Shown: piece by piece, positions 34,405 to 44,044 of the stretch
Layout of the letters: each line of letters begins with the position of its first letter
How positions within the stretch are numbered: the first letter of the stretch is position 1
Source of the DNA: Candidatus Methylopumilus planktonicus
GTDB taxonomy: Bacteria; Pseudomonadota; Gammaproteobacteria; Burkholderiales; Methylophilaceae
DNA length: 64,000 bases
Direction: 5' to 3'
Assembly: GCF_000981505.1 (NCBI RefSeq)
Contig: NZ_LN827929.1
Coordinates: 992,001-1,056,000 of the forward strand
Translations under genes and position numbers: made by a program
The notes under the pieces: model-generated
What the model was told of the DNA's origin: nothing
Seen by the model: only the letters and a program-made list of their open reading frames with translations
Database searches by the model: none

Positions 34405-35939
34405 AATACTTTAGGCTAATTTACATCATTTATATACTTCTTAAGTATCGCCTTGAGGAGTTCATCACATTTAATCGACAGCTTAATGTTTTTGCTTTTC
34501 TTGTCTCGATAATATTTTTCTTTCGATCAGCCAAGGAAAATAGAGGCACAAGGCTCAGGCTTGCGCTCGAAGAATTAGGTCCAATTTTTGTTAAATTTGG
34601 TCAAATGTTATCCACCAGAAGGGATCTCATTCCATTAGATATTGCAGATGAGCTAGCTAAACTTCAGGATCAGGTACCCCCTTTCCCTTATAAGAATGTC
34701 GAAAAAATTATCACAGCTTCATATGGTATGTCGCCAGATAAAATTTTTAAAACGTTTGACCAAGTGCCTACAGCAAGCGCATCAGTTGCCCAAGTTCATT
34801 TTGCAACGCTCCATGACGGCAAAGATGTTGCAGTCAAAATACTAAGGCCTAATATTAAGCGCGTCATTAATAAAGATATAAATTTACTTTATCTCATTGC
34901 CTACATGCTTGAATTGACATGGTCAGATGGTAAAAGATTAAGGCCAAGGGAGGTTGTGGCTGAGTTTTCAAGGCATATTCAGTGCGAACTAAACCTTATG
35001 CTGGATGCAGCAAATTGCAGTCGTTTAGGTGAGAATTTTAAAGATAAAAAATTACTTATCGTACCGGATGTGTATTGGGATTTCTGTAGTGAGGATGTGA
35101 TGGTAATGGAAAGAATGTATGGAACTCCTATTAGCCACATCGAAACACTGCGTAAGAAAAAAATTGATATTAAGCAACTCGCGCGCAATGGGGTAGAAAT
35201 ATTTTTTACGCAGGTATTTAGAGATAGTTTTTTTCATGCCGATATGCACCCAGGTAACATTCAGGTAGCTGATGATGGGCGCTATATTGCTATGGATTTT
35301 GGCATTATGGGATCCTTAAGTGAGAATGATAAAAATTATCTAGCGCGTAATTTTTTAGCCTTTTTTAAACGCGATTACCATGACGTGGCACTTGCTCATA
35401 TCGAATCAGGCTGGGTACCTAAGGATACTTCTATAGATGAATTTGAAAATGCAATACGATCAGTATGTGAGCCTATTTTTAATAAGCCCTTAAAAGAAAT
35501 ATCATTTGGTCGTCTTCTTATTAGACTATTTCAAACATCAAGACGATTTAATATGGAAATTCAGCCTCAACTTACCATGCTTCAAAAAACACTTTTAAAT
35601 GTAGAAGGTCTTGGTCGAAACCTAGATCCTGATTTAGACTTATGGAAAACAGCTGCTCCATTTTTAAAAAAATATATGTCAGAACAAAAAGGTATTAAAC
35701 ATATTCTTAAGAGTTTAAAAAATGAACTTCCACATTGGCTTCATTTAACTCCACAATTACCAAGACTTATTCATGAGTTACTTGAACAAAAAAAACATGA
35801 AAATGCTATTCACCAAGAAGACATTGGTCGTTTATTAAAAACTCAAAAAAATCAGAGTCGCTGGTTTAAAATTGTAATTACTTTAATTGGGATTACTTTA
35901 TTGGTAAATTTAACAGTTTTGTTTTATTTTGTTAAATAA
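34401..35939 (+). CDS. ubiB: Ubiquinone biosynthesis ATPase/kinase-like protein UbiB
   Basis: ABC1/ADCK-type protein needed for ubiquinone synthesis. The KxGQ motif is in FVKFGQMLSTRRDLIP, followed by PTASASVAQVH, the Lys of VAVKILRP and the HADMHPGNI / AMDFGIMG active-site loops. The C-terminus carries a hydrophobic anchor (about residues 490-510). Length 512. It overlaps ubiJ by 4 bases. Confidence 0.97.
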   Translation: MKYFRLIYIIYILLKYRLEEFITFNRQLNVFAFLVSIIFFFRSAKENRGTRLRLALEELGPIFVKFGQMLSTRRDLIPLDIADELAKLQDQVPPFPYKNVEKIITASYGMSPDKIFKTFDQVPTASASVAQVHFATLHDGKDVAVKILRPNIKRVINKDINLLYLIAYMLELTWSDGKRLRPREVVAEFSRHIQCELNLMLDAANCSRLGENFKDKKLLIVPDVYWDFCSEDVMVMERMYGTPISHIETLRKKKIDIKQLARNGVEIFFTQVFRDSFFHADMHPGNIQVADDGRYIAMDFGIMGSLSENDKNYLARNFLAFFKRDYHDVALAHIESGWVPKDTSIDEFENAIRSVCEPIFNKPLKEISFGRLLIRLFQTSRRFNMEIQPQLTMLQKTLLNVEGLGRNLDPDLDLWKTAAPFLKKYMSEQKGIKHILKSLKNELPHWLHLTPQLPRLIHELLEQKKHENAIHQEDIGRLLKTQKNQSRWFKIVITLIGITLLVNLTVLFYFVK

Positions 35940-35956
35940 ATTTAGGAAGTTTTAAT

Positions 35957-37387
35957 TTGCTTATTTGGTTTGTCTCTCTCTATCTTCTTGTCACAATTGG
36001 GATTGGTATTTTTGTATCTTCTCGAGTTAAAACTACCAAAGACTATGCTGTCGCTGGAAGACACCTCCCACTTCCTATTGTAACTGCTACAGTTTTTGCA
36101 ACTTGGTTTGGTGCAGAAGCAATTTTTGGAGTCTCTTCTACTTTCGTTAAAGAAGGCTTAAATGGGGTTGTGGCCGACCCTTTTGGGTCGAGTCTTTGTT
36201 TAATAATTGCGGGTATTTTCTTTTCTTCTAAATTATATAAATTAAATATTATTACTTTAGGGGACTTTTATAGGGCTAGGTACAATAGAACTGTTGAGGT
36301 ATTAACTACTATTGCAATCGTCATCTCATATTTGGGATGGGTTGCGGCACAGATTAAGGCCCTTGGACTAATATTTAATCTTATAACTCATCAATTTATT
36401 AGCGAAGACATGGGCATGGTTATTGGCATTTTAATTGTCCTGACCTTCACTACTTTTGGTGGCATGCTATCTGTTGCGATCCTAGACTTTATTCAAATGA
36501 TTGTAGTTATTGGTGGGCTTCTTTATATCGCATATGCTATTTCTCACTTAACAGGAGGTATTGTTCCCGTCATTGAGAGTGCCTCAATAAATCATAAGTT
36601 AGATTTTTTTCCAAAAGGTAATATCTGGACATGGATAACTTTCTTTGGTACATGGATCTCTATGATGCTGGGATCAGTTCCTCAACAAGACGTTTTTCAG
36701 CGCGTAACATCAGCTAAAACTGCAAAGGTTGCCTTATACGGCTCAATACTTGGGGCTACAATTTACTTTATATTTACTTTTGTACCAATGTTTATAGCGT
36801 ATTCGGCCACCTTAATTGACGCTGAATATTTTAACGGTCTCGTCAATACAAACTCACAGCATGTCCTACCTATGCTTGTGCTTAACTATATGCCCCTCTT
36901 CGCTCAAGTAATATTCTTTGGAGCTGTTCTATCAGCAATAATGAGTTGCTCATCAGCAACGCTTCTAGCACCATCCATTTCTTTTGCAGAAAATATTGTT
37001 AAAGGTTATTTTCCAACAATTAGTGACAAACATTTACTTAAAATTATGAGAGTCACTCTTGTATGTTTTTCTTCTGTCGTCTTGCTATATGCCCTTAGTT
37101 CAAATCTTTCAATTTTTGGTATGGTTGAATCAGCTTATAAAATTACGCTTGCAGGTGCTTTTGTGCCTCTTGTATTTGGTGCATTTTGGAAAAAAGCTAA
37201 TAGCCAAGGTGCTTTGATGGCGATTATTGGCGGTATAGGATCATGGTTATTCGTAGAATTATTTATAGGTGACAAGGCACTGATCCCTGCCCAATTAATT
37301 GGCTTGGGCAATAGTATTATTGGGATGGTTGTAGGGTCTTTGTTACCAAAGATTATTAAAGAAACAAATAAGCTTAGTAATAATTAG
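35957..37387 (+). CDS. Sodium:solute symporter family protein
   Basis: A 476-residue protein with about 12-13 hydrophobic segments of the SSS (SLC5) family. Family features include SRVKTTKDYAVAGRHLP near the N-terminus, the FATWFGAEAIFGVSS helix and GSVPQQDVFQRVTSAKTA in the middle. A TTG start has AGGAAG a few bases upstream. It follows ubiB by 17 bases and is convergent with mutM, sharing TTAG as both stops. Substrate cannot be assigned from sequence; carboxylates, amino acids and urea-like solutes are all possible for the family. Confidence 0.85.
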   Translation: MLIWFVSLYLLVTIGIGIFVSSRVKTTKDYAVAGRHLPLPIVTATVFATWFGAEAIFGVSSTFVKEGLNGVVADPFGSSLCLIIAGIFFSSKLYKLNIITLGDFYRARYNRTVEVLTTIAIVISYLGWVAAQIKALGLIFNLITHQFISEDMGMVIGILIVLTFTTFGGMLSVAILDFIQMIVVIGGLLYIAYAISHLTGGIVPVIESASINHKLDFFPKGNIWTWITFFGTWISMMLGSVPQQDVFQRVTSAKTAKVALYGSILGATIYFIFTFVPMFIAYSATLIDAEYFNGLVNTNSQHVLPMLVLNYMPLFAQVIFFGAVLSAIMSCSSATLLAPSISFAENIVKGYFPTISDKHLLKIMRVTLVCFSSVVLLYALSSNLSIFGMVESAYKITLAGAFVPLVFGAFWKKANSQGALMAIIGGIGSWLFVELFIGDKALIPAQLIGLGNSIIGMVVGSLLPKIIKETNKLSNN

Positions 37388-38199
37388 CTCTGACACTTAA
37401 TACAGAAGAAACTTGAGCGCTGTCCAATTTTCTTATTTTCAATAATTGTTTTGCACTTTCGGCAAGGCTTGCCCGTCATTCCATACACATTATAAGTTTG
37501 CTGAAAATAACCAGACTGTCCATTCACATTATAAAAATCTTTAAGTGAGCTTCCGCCTAATTCAATCGCTTTTATTAATGTAGTCTTAATATATTTAACA
37601 ATCTTTGTGCATTCGCTCAGGGAAATATCCTTACCTAGTTTACTTGGCAGCACTCCAGCTTTAAATAATGACTCACTTGCATATATATTGCCAACACCCA
37701 CAACAATATGGCTATCCATAATGATATTTTTAATAGGTGAATTTTTATTATGCGTTTTTGAAAATAAATAGTCTCTAGTGAATAGGCTTTCCAATGGTTC
37801 TGGACCTAGCTTCGAAATTAAAAAATGATTTTTGATATCCCCATCCACCCAGAGTATGGATCCAAATCTTCTTGGGTCTGTATACCTTAAAATATTTTTT
37901 GAATTATGAAACGCAATATCAACATGATCATGCTTTTCAGGGGGCGTCTCTTTATCTAAGATTTCAAGTCGACCTGACATGCCTAAATGAATCATGAGGG
38001 ATGCTTTTTCAAATTGAATAATAATATATTTAGCGCGTCTTTTTATATGTAGTATTTTTTGGTTGGGAAGTGTTTTTTTTAAATGCGAAGGGATTGGCCA
38101 TCTTAGAGATGGATTTCTAATAATAATATTTGAAATAGATTTTTGAAGTATAGGCTTGAGACCTATGCAGGTAATCTCAACCTCTGGAAGTTCAGGCAT
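37384..38199 (-). CDS. mutM: Formamidopyrimidine-DNA glycosylase
   Basis: Base-excision repair enzyme removing 8-oxoguanine and formamidopyrimidines. The mature N-terminus PELPEVE carries the catalytic Pro and Glu. Later motifs are the central IKNIIMDSHIVVGVGNIYASESLF block and NVNGQSGYFQQTYNVYGMTG. A C-terminal C-x2-C ... C-x2-C zinc finger (CRKC, CIKC) follows. Length 271. It follows the DUF4340 gene by about 9 bases and is tail-to-tail with the symporter. Confidence 0.97.
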   Translation of the reverse strand: MPELPEVEITCIGLKPILQKSISNIIIRNPSLRWPIPSHLKKTLPNQKILHIKRRAKYIIIQFEKASLMIHLGMSGRLEILDKETPPEKHDHVDIAFHNSKNILRYTDPRRFGSILWVDGDIKNHFLISKLGPEPLESLFTRDYLFSKTHNKNSPIKNIIMDSHIVVGVGNIYASESLFKAGVLPSKLGKDISLSECTKIVKYIKTTLIKAIELGGSSLKDFYNVNGQSGYFQQTYNVYGMTGKPCRKCKTIIENKKIGQRSSFFCIKCQS

Positions 38200-38207
38200 A
38201 AAAGGAT

Positions 38208-39095
38208 TTATTTTTTAGAATGTTCAATGGGAGGATTCATCATAGTAAATCCAATATCGCTCCCAAAGTGGTAGAGCAAACCTTCATCCACTCTATATAA
38301 TTTCGTCTCAGGTGATTCTTGCACGCGTAAAAAGGTAATCTTTTTTCCATCTATCGTATGGATATCAAAGCTCTTATATGGAATCCTGAGGTCAATAGAT
38401 GATTTTTCGACCGACTTTGCTGGATTTTTAACCCATGTCATATCGAACCATTCAGCCATCTCGTTTTGTTTAAATTGACTGCCCTCATTAGCAGACCACT
38501 CGTTATTATTACGAGTGACTTTTAATCTTTTAGATTGCCATTGTTCAAGACGAGAAAAATCGAAATATTTAATTTCCTCAGATTTAGTTAAAGGCAACTT
38601 ATCAATAAGCTCAATAGGCTGGGTAGCAGCAGCTTCCGAATAAGACCCGCTAATAAGGTACACATTTTCTTTATATAAAAGGTATTGGTCTTCTGTTACG
38701 GAATTGTATGTGCCAAAAATAAACTCCTCTTCCTGCCCCTTATGAATCAATTTTAATTTCATCGTAGGTTTATCTAAACCGTATTTGGCTAGATCGTTTG
38801 AAGGTAATTTTTCGCTGCTTGATGTTGCTACGATGGAAATAATTTTCTGTACTGAAAATTGATCTGCTCTACCTTTTACGGGCTCAATCATATCCCATGA
38901 CTCAGTAGATTTTTTAAAGATTACTGATGCTCTGGATGGAAAGTCTATCTTTATTGAATCAAAATCACTTAAATTAAATGCACTAATTGAAAATTGTTTT
39001 GTTTGCTTTATCTTGGTAGGCTTAAGAAATAAGAAAAGTGATATCGATAAGACCATCACCAACAAGATAATATTAATTAACCACCTATTTTTCAT
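38208..39095 (-). CDS. DUF4340 membrane-anchored protein
   Basis: A 295-residue protein with one N-terminal transmembrane anchor (about residues 7-25). The DUF4340-like body has WDMIEPVKGRADQFSVQKII, LAKYGLDKPTMKLKL and FGTYNSVTEDQYLLYKE. Genes of this family usually follow a Gld-type ABC transporter, as here (41262 to 38208 in order ATPase, permease, GldG-like, DUF4340). Most of it should lie in the periplasm. Function is not known; the linkage suggests a substrate-facing accessory protein. Confidence 0.8.
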   Translation of the reverse strand: MKNRWLINIILLVMVLSISLFLFLKPTKIKQTKQFSISAFNLSDFDSIKIDFPSRASVIFKKSTESWDMIEPVKGRADQFSVQKIISIVATSSSEKLPSNDLAKYGLDKPTMKLKLIHKGQEEEFIFGTYNSVTEDQYLLYKENVYLISGSYSEAAATQPIELIDKLPLTKSEEIKYFDFSRLEQWQSKRLKVTRNNNEWSANEGSQFKQNEMAEWFDMTWVKNPAKSVEKSSIDLRIPYKSFDIHTIDGKKITFLRVQESPETKLYRVDEGLLYHFGSDIGFTMMNPPIEHSKK

Positions 39096-39104
39096 AGTTA
39101 CAAA

Positions 39105-40490
39105 CTAAGCTTTTCTTCGTTTGAACCAGAACAATATACCTAAAGCAAAAAAACCAATCGGTATGAAGTATTCAAAACTGTGAAATACGGTCCATGCAAT
39201 AATGAATGACATTTGATTGTCAGGAATGGTGACATTCACATCTTTTAAGGGCATTGGCTGTATTGAAATTAAATTATCATCACCTGATAACCAGTTAATC
39301 ATATTGATCCCAAGATCTAAATTACCGCCATTTGTAATAAATGTATTAGATAAGAAATTACCATTACCTACCACCACAACTCTCTGGCCTTTTTTCCCGT
39401 ACACCCTTTGAAGTGCTACTGCTATATTAATTGGGCCAGCCTTATCTTTGCTTTTATCGAAAGTAGGTTTCTGGTTTGTCATTACTTGGGAAGATTCCAG
39501 CCATCCATTGGGAGACACTTCTATCAATTTACTAACTTCCCAACCATTATCTAAAGTTCCCTTAGCATTAACTTCGTGTGCATTAGAAAATCGCGTTCCT
39601 AGCATAAAGTTTCTAGTAATAGCATGTTCCCCATATGAGGAAGCAGAAGCAATATTTTCATTAACCCCTTCAACCTTCTCTGCTGGATCTATAACTTGTC
39701 CGCTTGAAACACTTAATCCAAGATAGGCAGCAATTTCATCTAAGCCACGGAAGTTATTATCATCAAGAAGCCAAAGGAGATTTCCACCCGACTCTAGGAA
39801 TTTTTTAATTTTTTTCGCTTCAATAGGAGAAATAGTTTTTTGCGGGCTTGCAATCACTAGCATTGAACCATTAAGAGGCACTTCTGATTCAATAGTTAAA
39901 TTTAAATTAGCAAATTTCAACCCTTTAGATTCTAATTGCTTGCCAAACTCACCCACGTCGTTATTTTTAAGCCCAATTAAGTTTCTTTCGCCATGTCCAT
40001 CTAAATACATAACGGCCCGTTGGCTTGTTCTTGATAAGCGCATAAAAAGATTTGTCATCTCTTGCTCTGCAAAAGGGGGTTTAATATGCTCAGATCTTTT
40101 TTGATATTCAACCACAACTTCGCCGTCTTCTTTAATACCGTTTTCCTGTGCTAACTTCGGCTCTTTTATTGGGCTAATAAATTTAACGTTAATATCAGGT
40201 TTCGTTCTCTGATATCTCGCCATAAAATTAATGATGCCCTGTCTAAATGTGTCTCCATTATTCACGTCATCTTCCGAAGCAAAGACAGTAAGAGTTATAG
40301 GGCCTTGCATTTGCTTTAATACATTAATACTTCCGATTGTTAATGTATTTCTATTGGCTTGTGTTATGTCTTTAGAAAACTTGTATTGATTTGCAAGGAA
40401 GCCTAATAAAAATATTAAAGCAATGAATAAAACTACAAAAAAACTATTTTGTATAAGAATCTGCAATCTTAGTTTTGGATTAACTTTCAT
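39105..40490 (-). CDS. GldG-like ABC transport auxiliary protein
   Basis: A 461-residue protein with an N-terminal transmembrane segment (about 12-30), a large extracytoplasmic domain and a C-terminal transmembrane segment (about 435-455) with basic end FKRRKA. The GldG-type features are QRAVMYLDGHGERNLIG, a LLWLLDDN strand, and a TVVVGNGNFLSNTF-like segment (QRVVVVGNGNFLSN). Encoded between the permease and the DUF4340 gene. Family proteins are linked to gliding motility in Bacteroidetes, but these proteobacterial sets have no proven role. Confidence 0.82.
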   Translation of the reverse strand: MKVNPKLRLQILIQNSFFVVLFIALIFLLGFLANQYKFSKDITQANRNTLTIGSINVLKQMQGPITLTVFASEDDVNNGDTFRQGIINFMARYQRTKPDINVKFISPIKEPKLAQENGIKEDGEVVVEYQKRSEHIKPPFAEQEMTNLFMRLSRTSQRAVMYLDGHGERNLIGLKNNDVGEFGKQLESKGLKFANLNLTIESEVPLNGSMLVIASPQKTISPIEAKKIKKFLESGGNLLWLLDDNNFRGLDEIAAYLGLSVSSGQVIDPAEKVEGVNENIASASSYGEHAITRNFMLGTRFSNAHEVNAKGTLDNGWEVSKLIEVSPNGWLESSQVMTNQKPTFDKSKDKAGPINIAVALQRVYGKKGQRVVVVGNGNFLSNTFITNGGNLDLGINMINWLSGDDNLISIQPMPLKDVNVTIPDNQMSFIIAWTVFHSFEYFIPIGFFALGILFWFKRRKA

Positions 40491-40492
40491 AA

Positions 40493-41251
40493 TTATCCAC
40501 GAAGCCTTTCTGCATCAAGACGTCTTATAGTTAATGTCAAAAATGTTGAAATGAATAAAAAGAAATAAATTAGATCTGAGGTATCAATCAGTCCCCTTGA
40601 AAAGCTTTGGAAGTGTTTCATTAAGGATATGTATGCAAACCAGTGATTAGGGTCGCTTGCAAACATACTTTCAAGAAAAATTAAGGCAAATAATGAAATA
40701 AAACTTAAGATTGCAGCAATAATAGGCTGCTTTGTTAAGCTTGAAAAATAAATTCCTAAAGCAGAAAAACTTCCTAGGAGAAGCCAAAGGCCAAATGAAT
40801 TTGCGAGTAGATAGCCGAAATCTATATCCGACCAAATATTAAGCGTTATGAGCATCATAAAAATATAAACAATAAGAATGCTTAAGAAAATAATCAACCC
40901 AACAAATTTACCTAAAACAATTTCAGTTAAGGAAATCGGTGCGCTAAATAAAAATGGTAATGTTTGATTACGCCTTTCTTCACTAATAAGACGCATCGTC
41001 AAAAGAGGGACGGCGAAAAGCATAATATAGCGCGCTATGCCAAAAACTGTCTGGCCAACAAAAATCGTGACTCCAACTCTTTCAGCAGGTCTTACTGCGC
41101 CTGACATCACTTCAAAATATTTATTAACTCCAGTAAGATAAAAGTTACCAAGCAAAGCCATAAGAAGAGCCAATATAGTCCACCCCATTGGTGAAGCAAA
41201 TAAACTTTTAAGCTCTTTTCTTGCGATATTTATAATCATATTAGCGCTCAC
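40493..41251 (-). CDS. ABC-2 type permease (GldF-like)
   Basis: A 252-residue integral membrane protein with six predicted transmembrane segments and the ABC-2 opening IARKELKSLFASPMGW. RLISEERRNQTLPFLFSAPISLTEIVLGK is the coupling-helix region. It is 2 bases after the GldG-like gene's upstream neighbour boundary and 10 bases after the ATPase gene. Together the genes encode a complete ABC-2 exporter of unknown substrate. Confidence 0.85.
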   Translation of the reverse strand: MSANMIINIARKELKSLFASPMGWTILALLMALLGNFYLTGVNKYFEVMSGAVRPAERVGVTIFVGQTVFGIARYIMLFAVPLLTMRLISEERRNQTLPFLFSAPISLTEIVLGKFVGLIIFLSILIVYIFMMLITLNIWSDIDFGYLLANSFGLWLLLGSFSALGIYFSSLTKQPIIAAILSFISLFALIFLESMFASDPNHWFAYISLMKHFQSFSRGLIDTSDLIYFFLFISTFLTLTIRRLDAERLRG

Positions 41252-41261
41252 TCATATTCAT

Positions 41262-42194
41262 TTAATTTTTCTGTTTCATCTGGGTTAATTGAACAAAGAC
41301 ATCTTCAAGACTCGTTTGATCAGGGGCTATTTGATAAAGTCCCCAGCTATTTTTTACTGATAACTTTACGATAGCCTCTGCAGGAGATTGTTTATTTTTA
41401 AAGTGAATACGATACATACGATCCTCTACCTTTTCAACTTTTGTAACTCCTTCAATATCATTAAGTGCTGAGATTGTAGGTGCTTTTGCAAAGCCCACCA
41501 TAAGCTTGTTACCTTGTCGATGCTGTTTTAATTCATCAATTGACCCATGAAATACTAAATTACCTTTATCAATAATTTGAACGCGGTCACATACCATTTC
41601 AACTTCAGGAAGAATATGTGTAGATAAAATTACACTGTGTTTTTGACCAATTTCCCTAATAAGAGCTCTAATTTCTCTAATTTGAATCGGATCAAGACCT
41701 ACTGTGGGTTCGTCAAGAATCAAAACCAATGGGTTATGAATTATTGCCTGAGCAATTGCTACGCGCTGCTGATAACCATTCGATAAGTTTTCAATTAATC
41801 GTTTGCTCATATGGCTTAGCCCACATTTTTGTTTCGCAATTTCTACAGCTTTCTTAATTTGCTTGCTTGGGACTTTATGAAGACGCGCAGCAATGGTTAA
41901 AAATTCGTCTACTGTAAGTTCTTTATATATAGGGCGCATCTCAGGTAAATACCCAATTAATGCTTTTGCTTCCTTCGGATTTTCCATCATATCAATACCA
42001 CAAATTTTTACGGTTCCTATCGAGGGGGCTAAATTTCCCGTAAGCATTCGCATCGTGGTCGACTTGCCAGCACCATTAGGTCCCAAAAAGCCCAAAACCT
42101 CACCTTTTTCCAGTTGAAAACTTACATTTTTAACGGCCTCGCGACCCCCAAAAAGGCGCGTCAGCTCTATAGCTTCTAAGGTTAAATTTGACAT
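41262..42194 (-). CDS. ABC transporter ATP-binding protein (GldA-like)
   Basis: ATPase of the ABC-2 exporter. Walker A GPNGAGKST, signature LSNGYQQR, Walker B LVLILDEPTVGLD and the H-loop STHILPE are intact. The C-terminal domain of about 90 residues (TISALNDIEGVTKVEKVEDR) is typical of ABC-2 ATPases. Length 310. First gene of the four-gene set, divergent from the TPR gene. Confidence 0.9.
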   Translation of the reverse strand: MSNLTLEAIELTRLFGGREAVKNVSFQLEKGEVLGFLGPNGAGKSTTMRMLTGNLAPSIGTVKICGIDMMENPKEAKALIGYLPEMRPIYKELTVDEFLTIAARLHKVPSKQIKKAVEIAKQKCGLSHMSKRLIENLSNGYQQRVAIAQAIIHNPLVLILDEPTVGLDPIQIREIRALIREIGQKHSVILSTHILPEVEMVCDRVQIIDKGNLVFHGSIDELKQHRQGNKLMVGFAKAPTISALNDIEGVTKVEKVEDRMYRIHFKNKQSPAEAIVKLSVKNSWGLYQIAPDQTSLEDVFVQLTQMKQKN

Positions 42195-42350
42195 AGATGT
42201 TTTTTTGAATTTTTATTGAAAAAATGAATCATAATTATACATATTAAAATATCTTGTTTTACTTTAATTAAGCTCCGGATCATGGCTGACAGCTAAATTA
42301 TTAGTCAAGATAGTTTAAACTATTGTAGAAATCAAATCTCAGGAATCTTT

Positions 42351-44021
42351 ATGCATCTGCTTAGAATATTTACCTTTATTATTTTTTTCTTATTCAGTAT
42401 TTTAACCAATGCAAAGCCTGACACATCCAGTTCGATTAATAATTATACCAATCCTGATCTCGTTTTTAGGCTCTTATTAGCTGAAATTGCTTCTCAACGT
42501 GGGGAGCTTAATCTTGCAAGCGAACTCTTTTTAGATTTAGCTAAGCAAACTGATAACGGTTTTTTTGCCGAACGCGCGACAAAACTGACTGGCTACACAA
42601 GGAATGCTGCATTGGCTCTAGAAGCTTCCAAAGTTTGGAATGAGCTTAATAAGGATTCTGCTGATGCTCAACAAGCCTTAAGTGAAATACTTATAGCTAA
42701 CAATAAACTTAGTGAAGCAAAGCCAATTTTACAAAAGCTACTCCTCAAAGAAAAAACAAGAGCGAGTGGCTTTTTATATTTAAATAGCATGCTTTCACGA
42801 GTTCCGGATAAGAAAGCTGTATTGACTTTAGTGACCGAGCTCGCTCAACCCTATCCTAGATTAGCAGAAGCGCATTTTGCGGTTGTACATGCAGCTTGGA
42901 TTAATAAAGATCAAAAAGCTTACGAAAAAGAATTGGCTGCTATCACACAAATTAAACCAGATTGGGAAATGCCAATTTTATTTAAAGGGCAAATCTTGGC
43001 TCAAGATAGTCCTGAAAAGGCCCTTAATTTCTACAGCAGTTTCTTAAATAAATATCCAAAATCAAACGACGTAAGGCTTGAATATGCAAAGCTACTAACA
43101 AATGGTCGGAAATTTAATGAAGCAAAAAATGAATTTATAAAACTTGTAAACACAGCAAATAGTTCTGCAGAGATTACACTTGCAGTAGGTTTATTGTCAG
43201 TTGAACTTGAAGATTACGATCTTGCTGAAAAGTATTTTTTACAAAGCCTTAAAAGAAAGCCAAAAGACAAAGATCAAGTCTTTATCTATCTTGCAAAGAT
43301 TGCGGATAAAAAGAATCTAAGTGATGTGGCAATTACTTGGCTTAATAAAGTAGGCAATGGAAATCATTTTATTGAATCAAAACTAATTACAGCAGAAATC
43401 ATTGCTAAAAAAGAATCTGTCGATAAAGCGTTAGAATTTTTAAATGCGATAAAATCTAATTCGCCGGATGAAAAATTAAGCGTCGTTCAGTTAAAAACCT
43501 CTTTACTTTCCCGATTCAATCGACATCAAGAAGCATTTGAGCTCATGCAGAATGAAGCATCTAATTTCGCTCAATCTGCTGAATTTAAATTTGACTATGC
43601 GCTCCTTGCAGATAAGTTAAATAAATATGATTTAATGGAAAAGCTTTTAAGGGAAGCTATTAAAATTAAACCTGACTACGCTGTAGCTTATAACGCACTG
43701 GGCTATTCATTTGTTGATAGAAACATTAATTTAGATGATGCAAAGAAATATATTGAGGTTGCCTTATCAATCTCGCCTAATAATCATTACATTTTAGACA
43801 GTATGGGTTGGTTATATTTCAGGCTCGGCAAATTAGATTCTGCTCTTTCTTTCATTCAGAAAGCTTATGACGTTCAAGCAGATCCAGAGATCGCAGCGCA
43901 TCTTGGTGAAATTTTGTGGGCGCAAGGAAAGAAGAAGGAAGCTGGTGATGTTCTTGAATTGTCGCTTCAATCATTTCCCGATAATGAAGTTCTGAAAGAA
44001 ACATTTAAAAGACTACGTTAA
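42351..44021 (+). CDS. Exported TPR-repeat protein
   Basis: A 556-residue protein with a signal peptide (about 1-23, ending LTNA) and multiple TPR-like helical pairs, clearest toward the C-terminus (YAVAYNALGYSFVDRNINLDDA, and HYILDSMGWLYFRLGKLDSAL). Such a protein is conserved immediately upstream of lolB-ispE in betaproteobacteria and probably acts in the periplasm as a protein-protein scaffold. No enzymatic motif is visible and its partners are unknown. Confidence 0.85.
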   Translation: MHLLRIFTFIIFFLFSILTNAKPDTSSSINNYTNPDLVFRLLLAEIASQRGELNLASELFLDLAKQTDNGFFAERATKLTGYTRNAALALEASKVWNELNKDSADAQQALSEILIANNKLSEAKPILQKLLLKEKTRASGFLYLNSMLSRVPDKKAVLTLVTELAQPYPRLAEAHFAVVHAAWINKDQKAYEKELAAITQIKPDWEMPILFKGQILAQDSPEKALNFYSSFLNKYPKSNDVRLEYAKLLTNGRKFNEAKNEFIKLVNTANSSAEITLAVGLLSVELEDYDLAEKYFLQSLKRKPKDKDQVFIYLAKIADKKNLSDVAITWLNKVGNGNHFIESKLITAEIIAKKESVDKALEFLNAIKSNSPDEKLSVVQLKTSLLSRFNRHQEAFELMQNEASNFAQSAEFKFDYALLADKLNKYDLMEKLLREAIKIKPDYAVAYNALGYSFVDRNINLDDAKKYIEVALSISPNNHYILDSMGWLYFRLGKLDSALSFIQKAYDVQADPEIAAHLGEILWAQGKKKEAGDVLELSLQSFPDNEVLKETFKRLR

Positions 44022-44044
44022 TTCTTAACAGAGCTTTTATTTAA

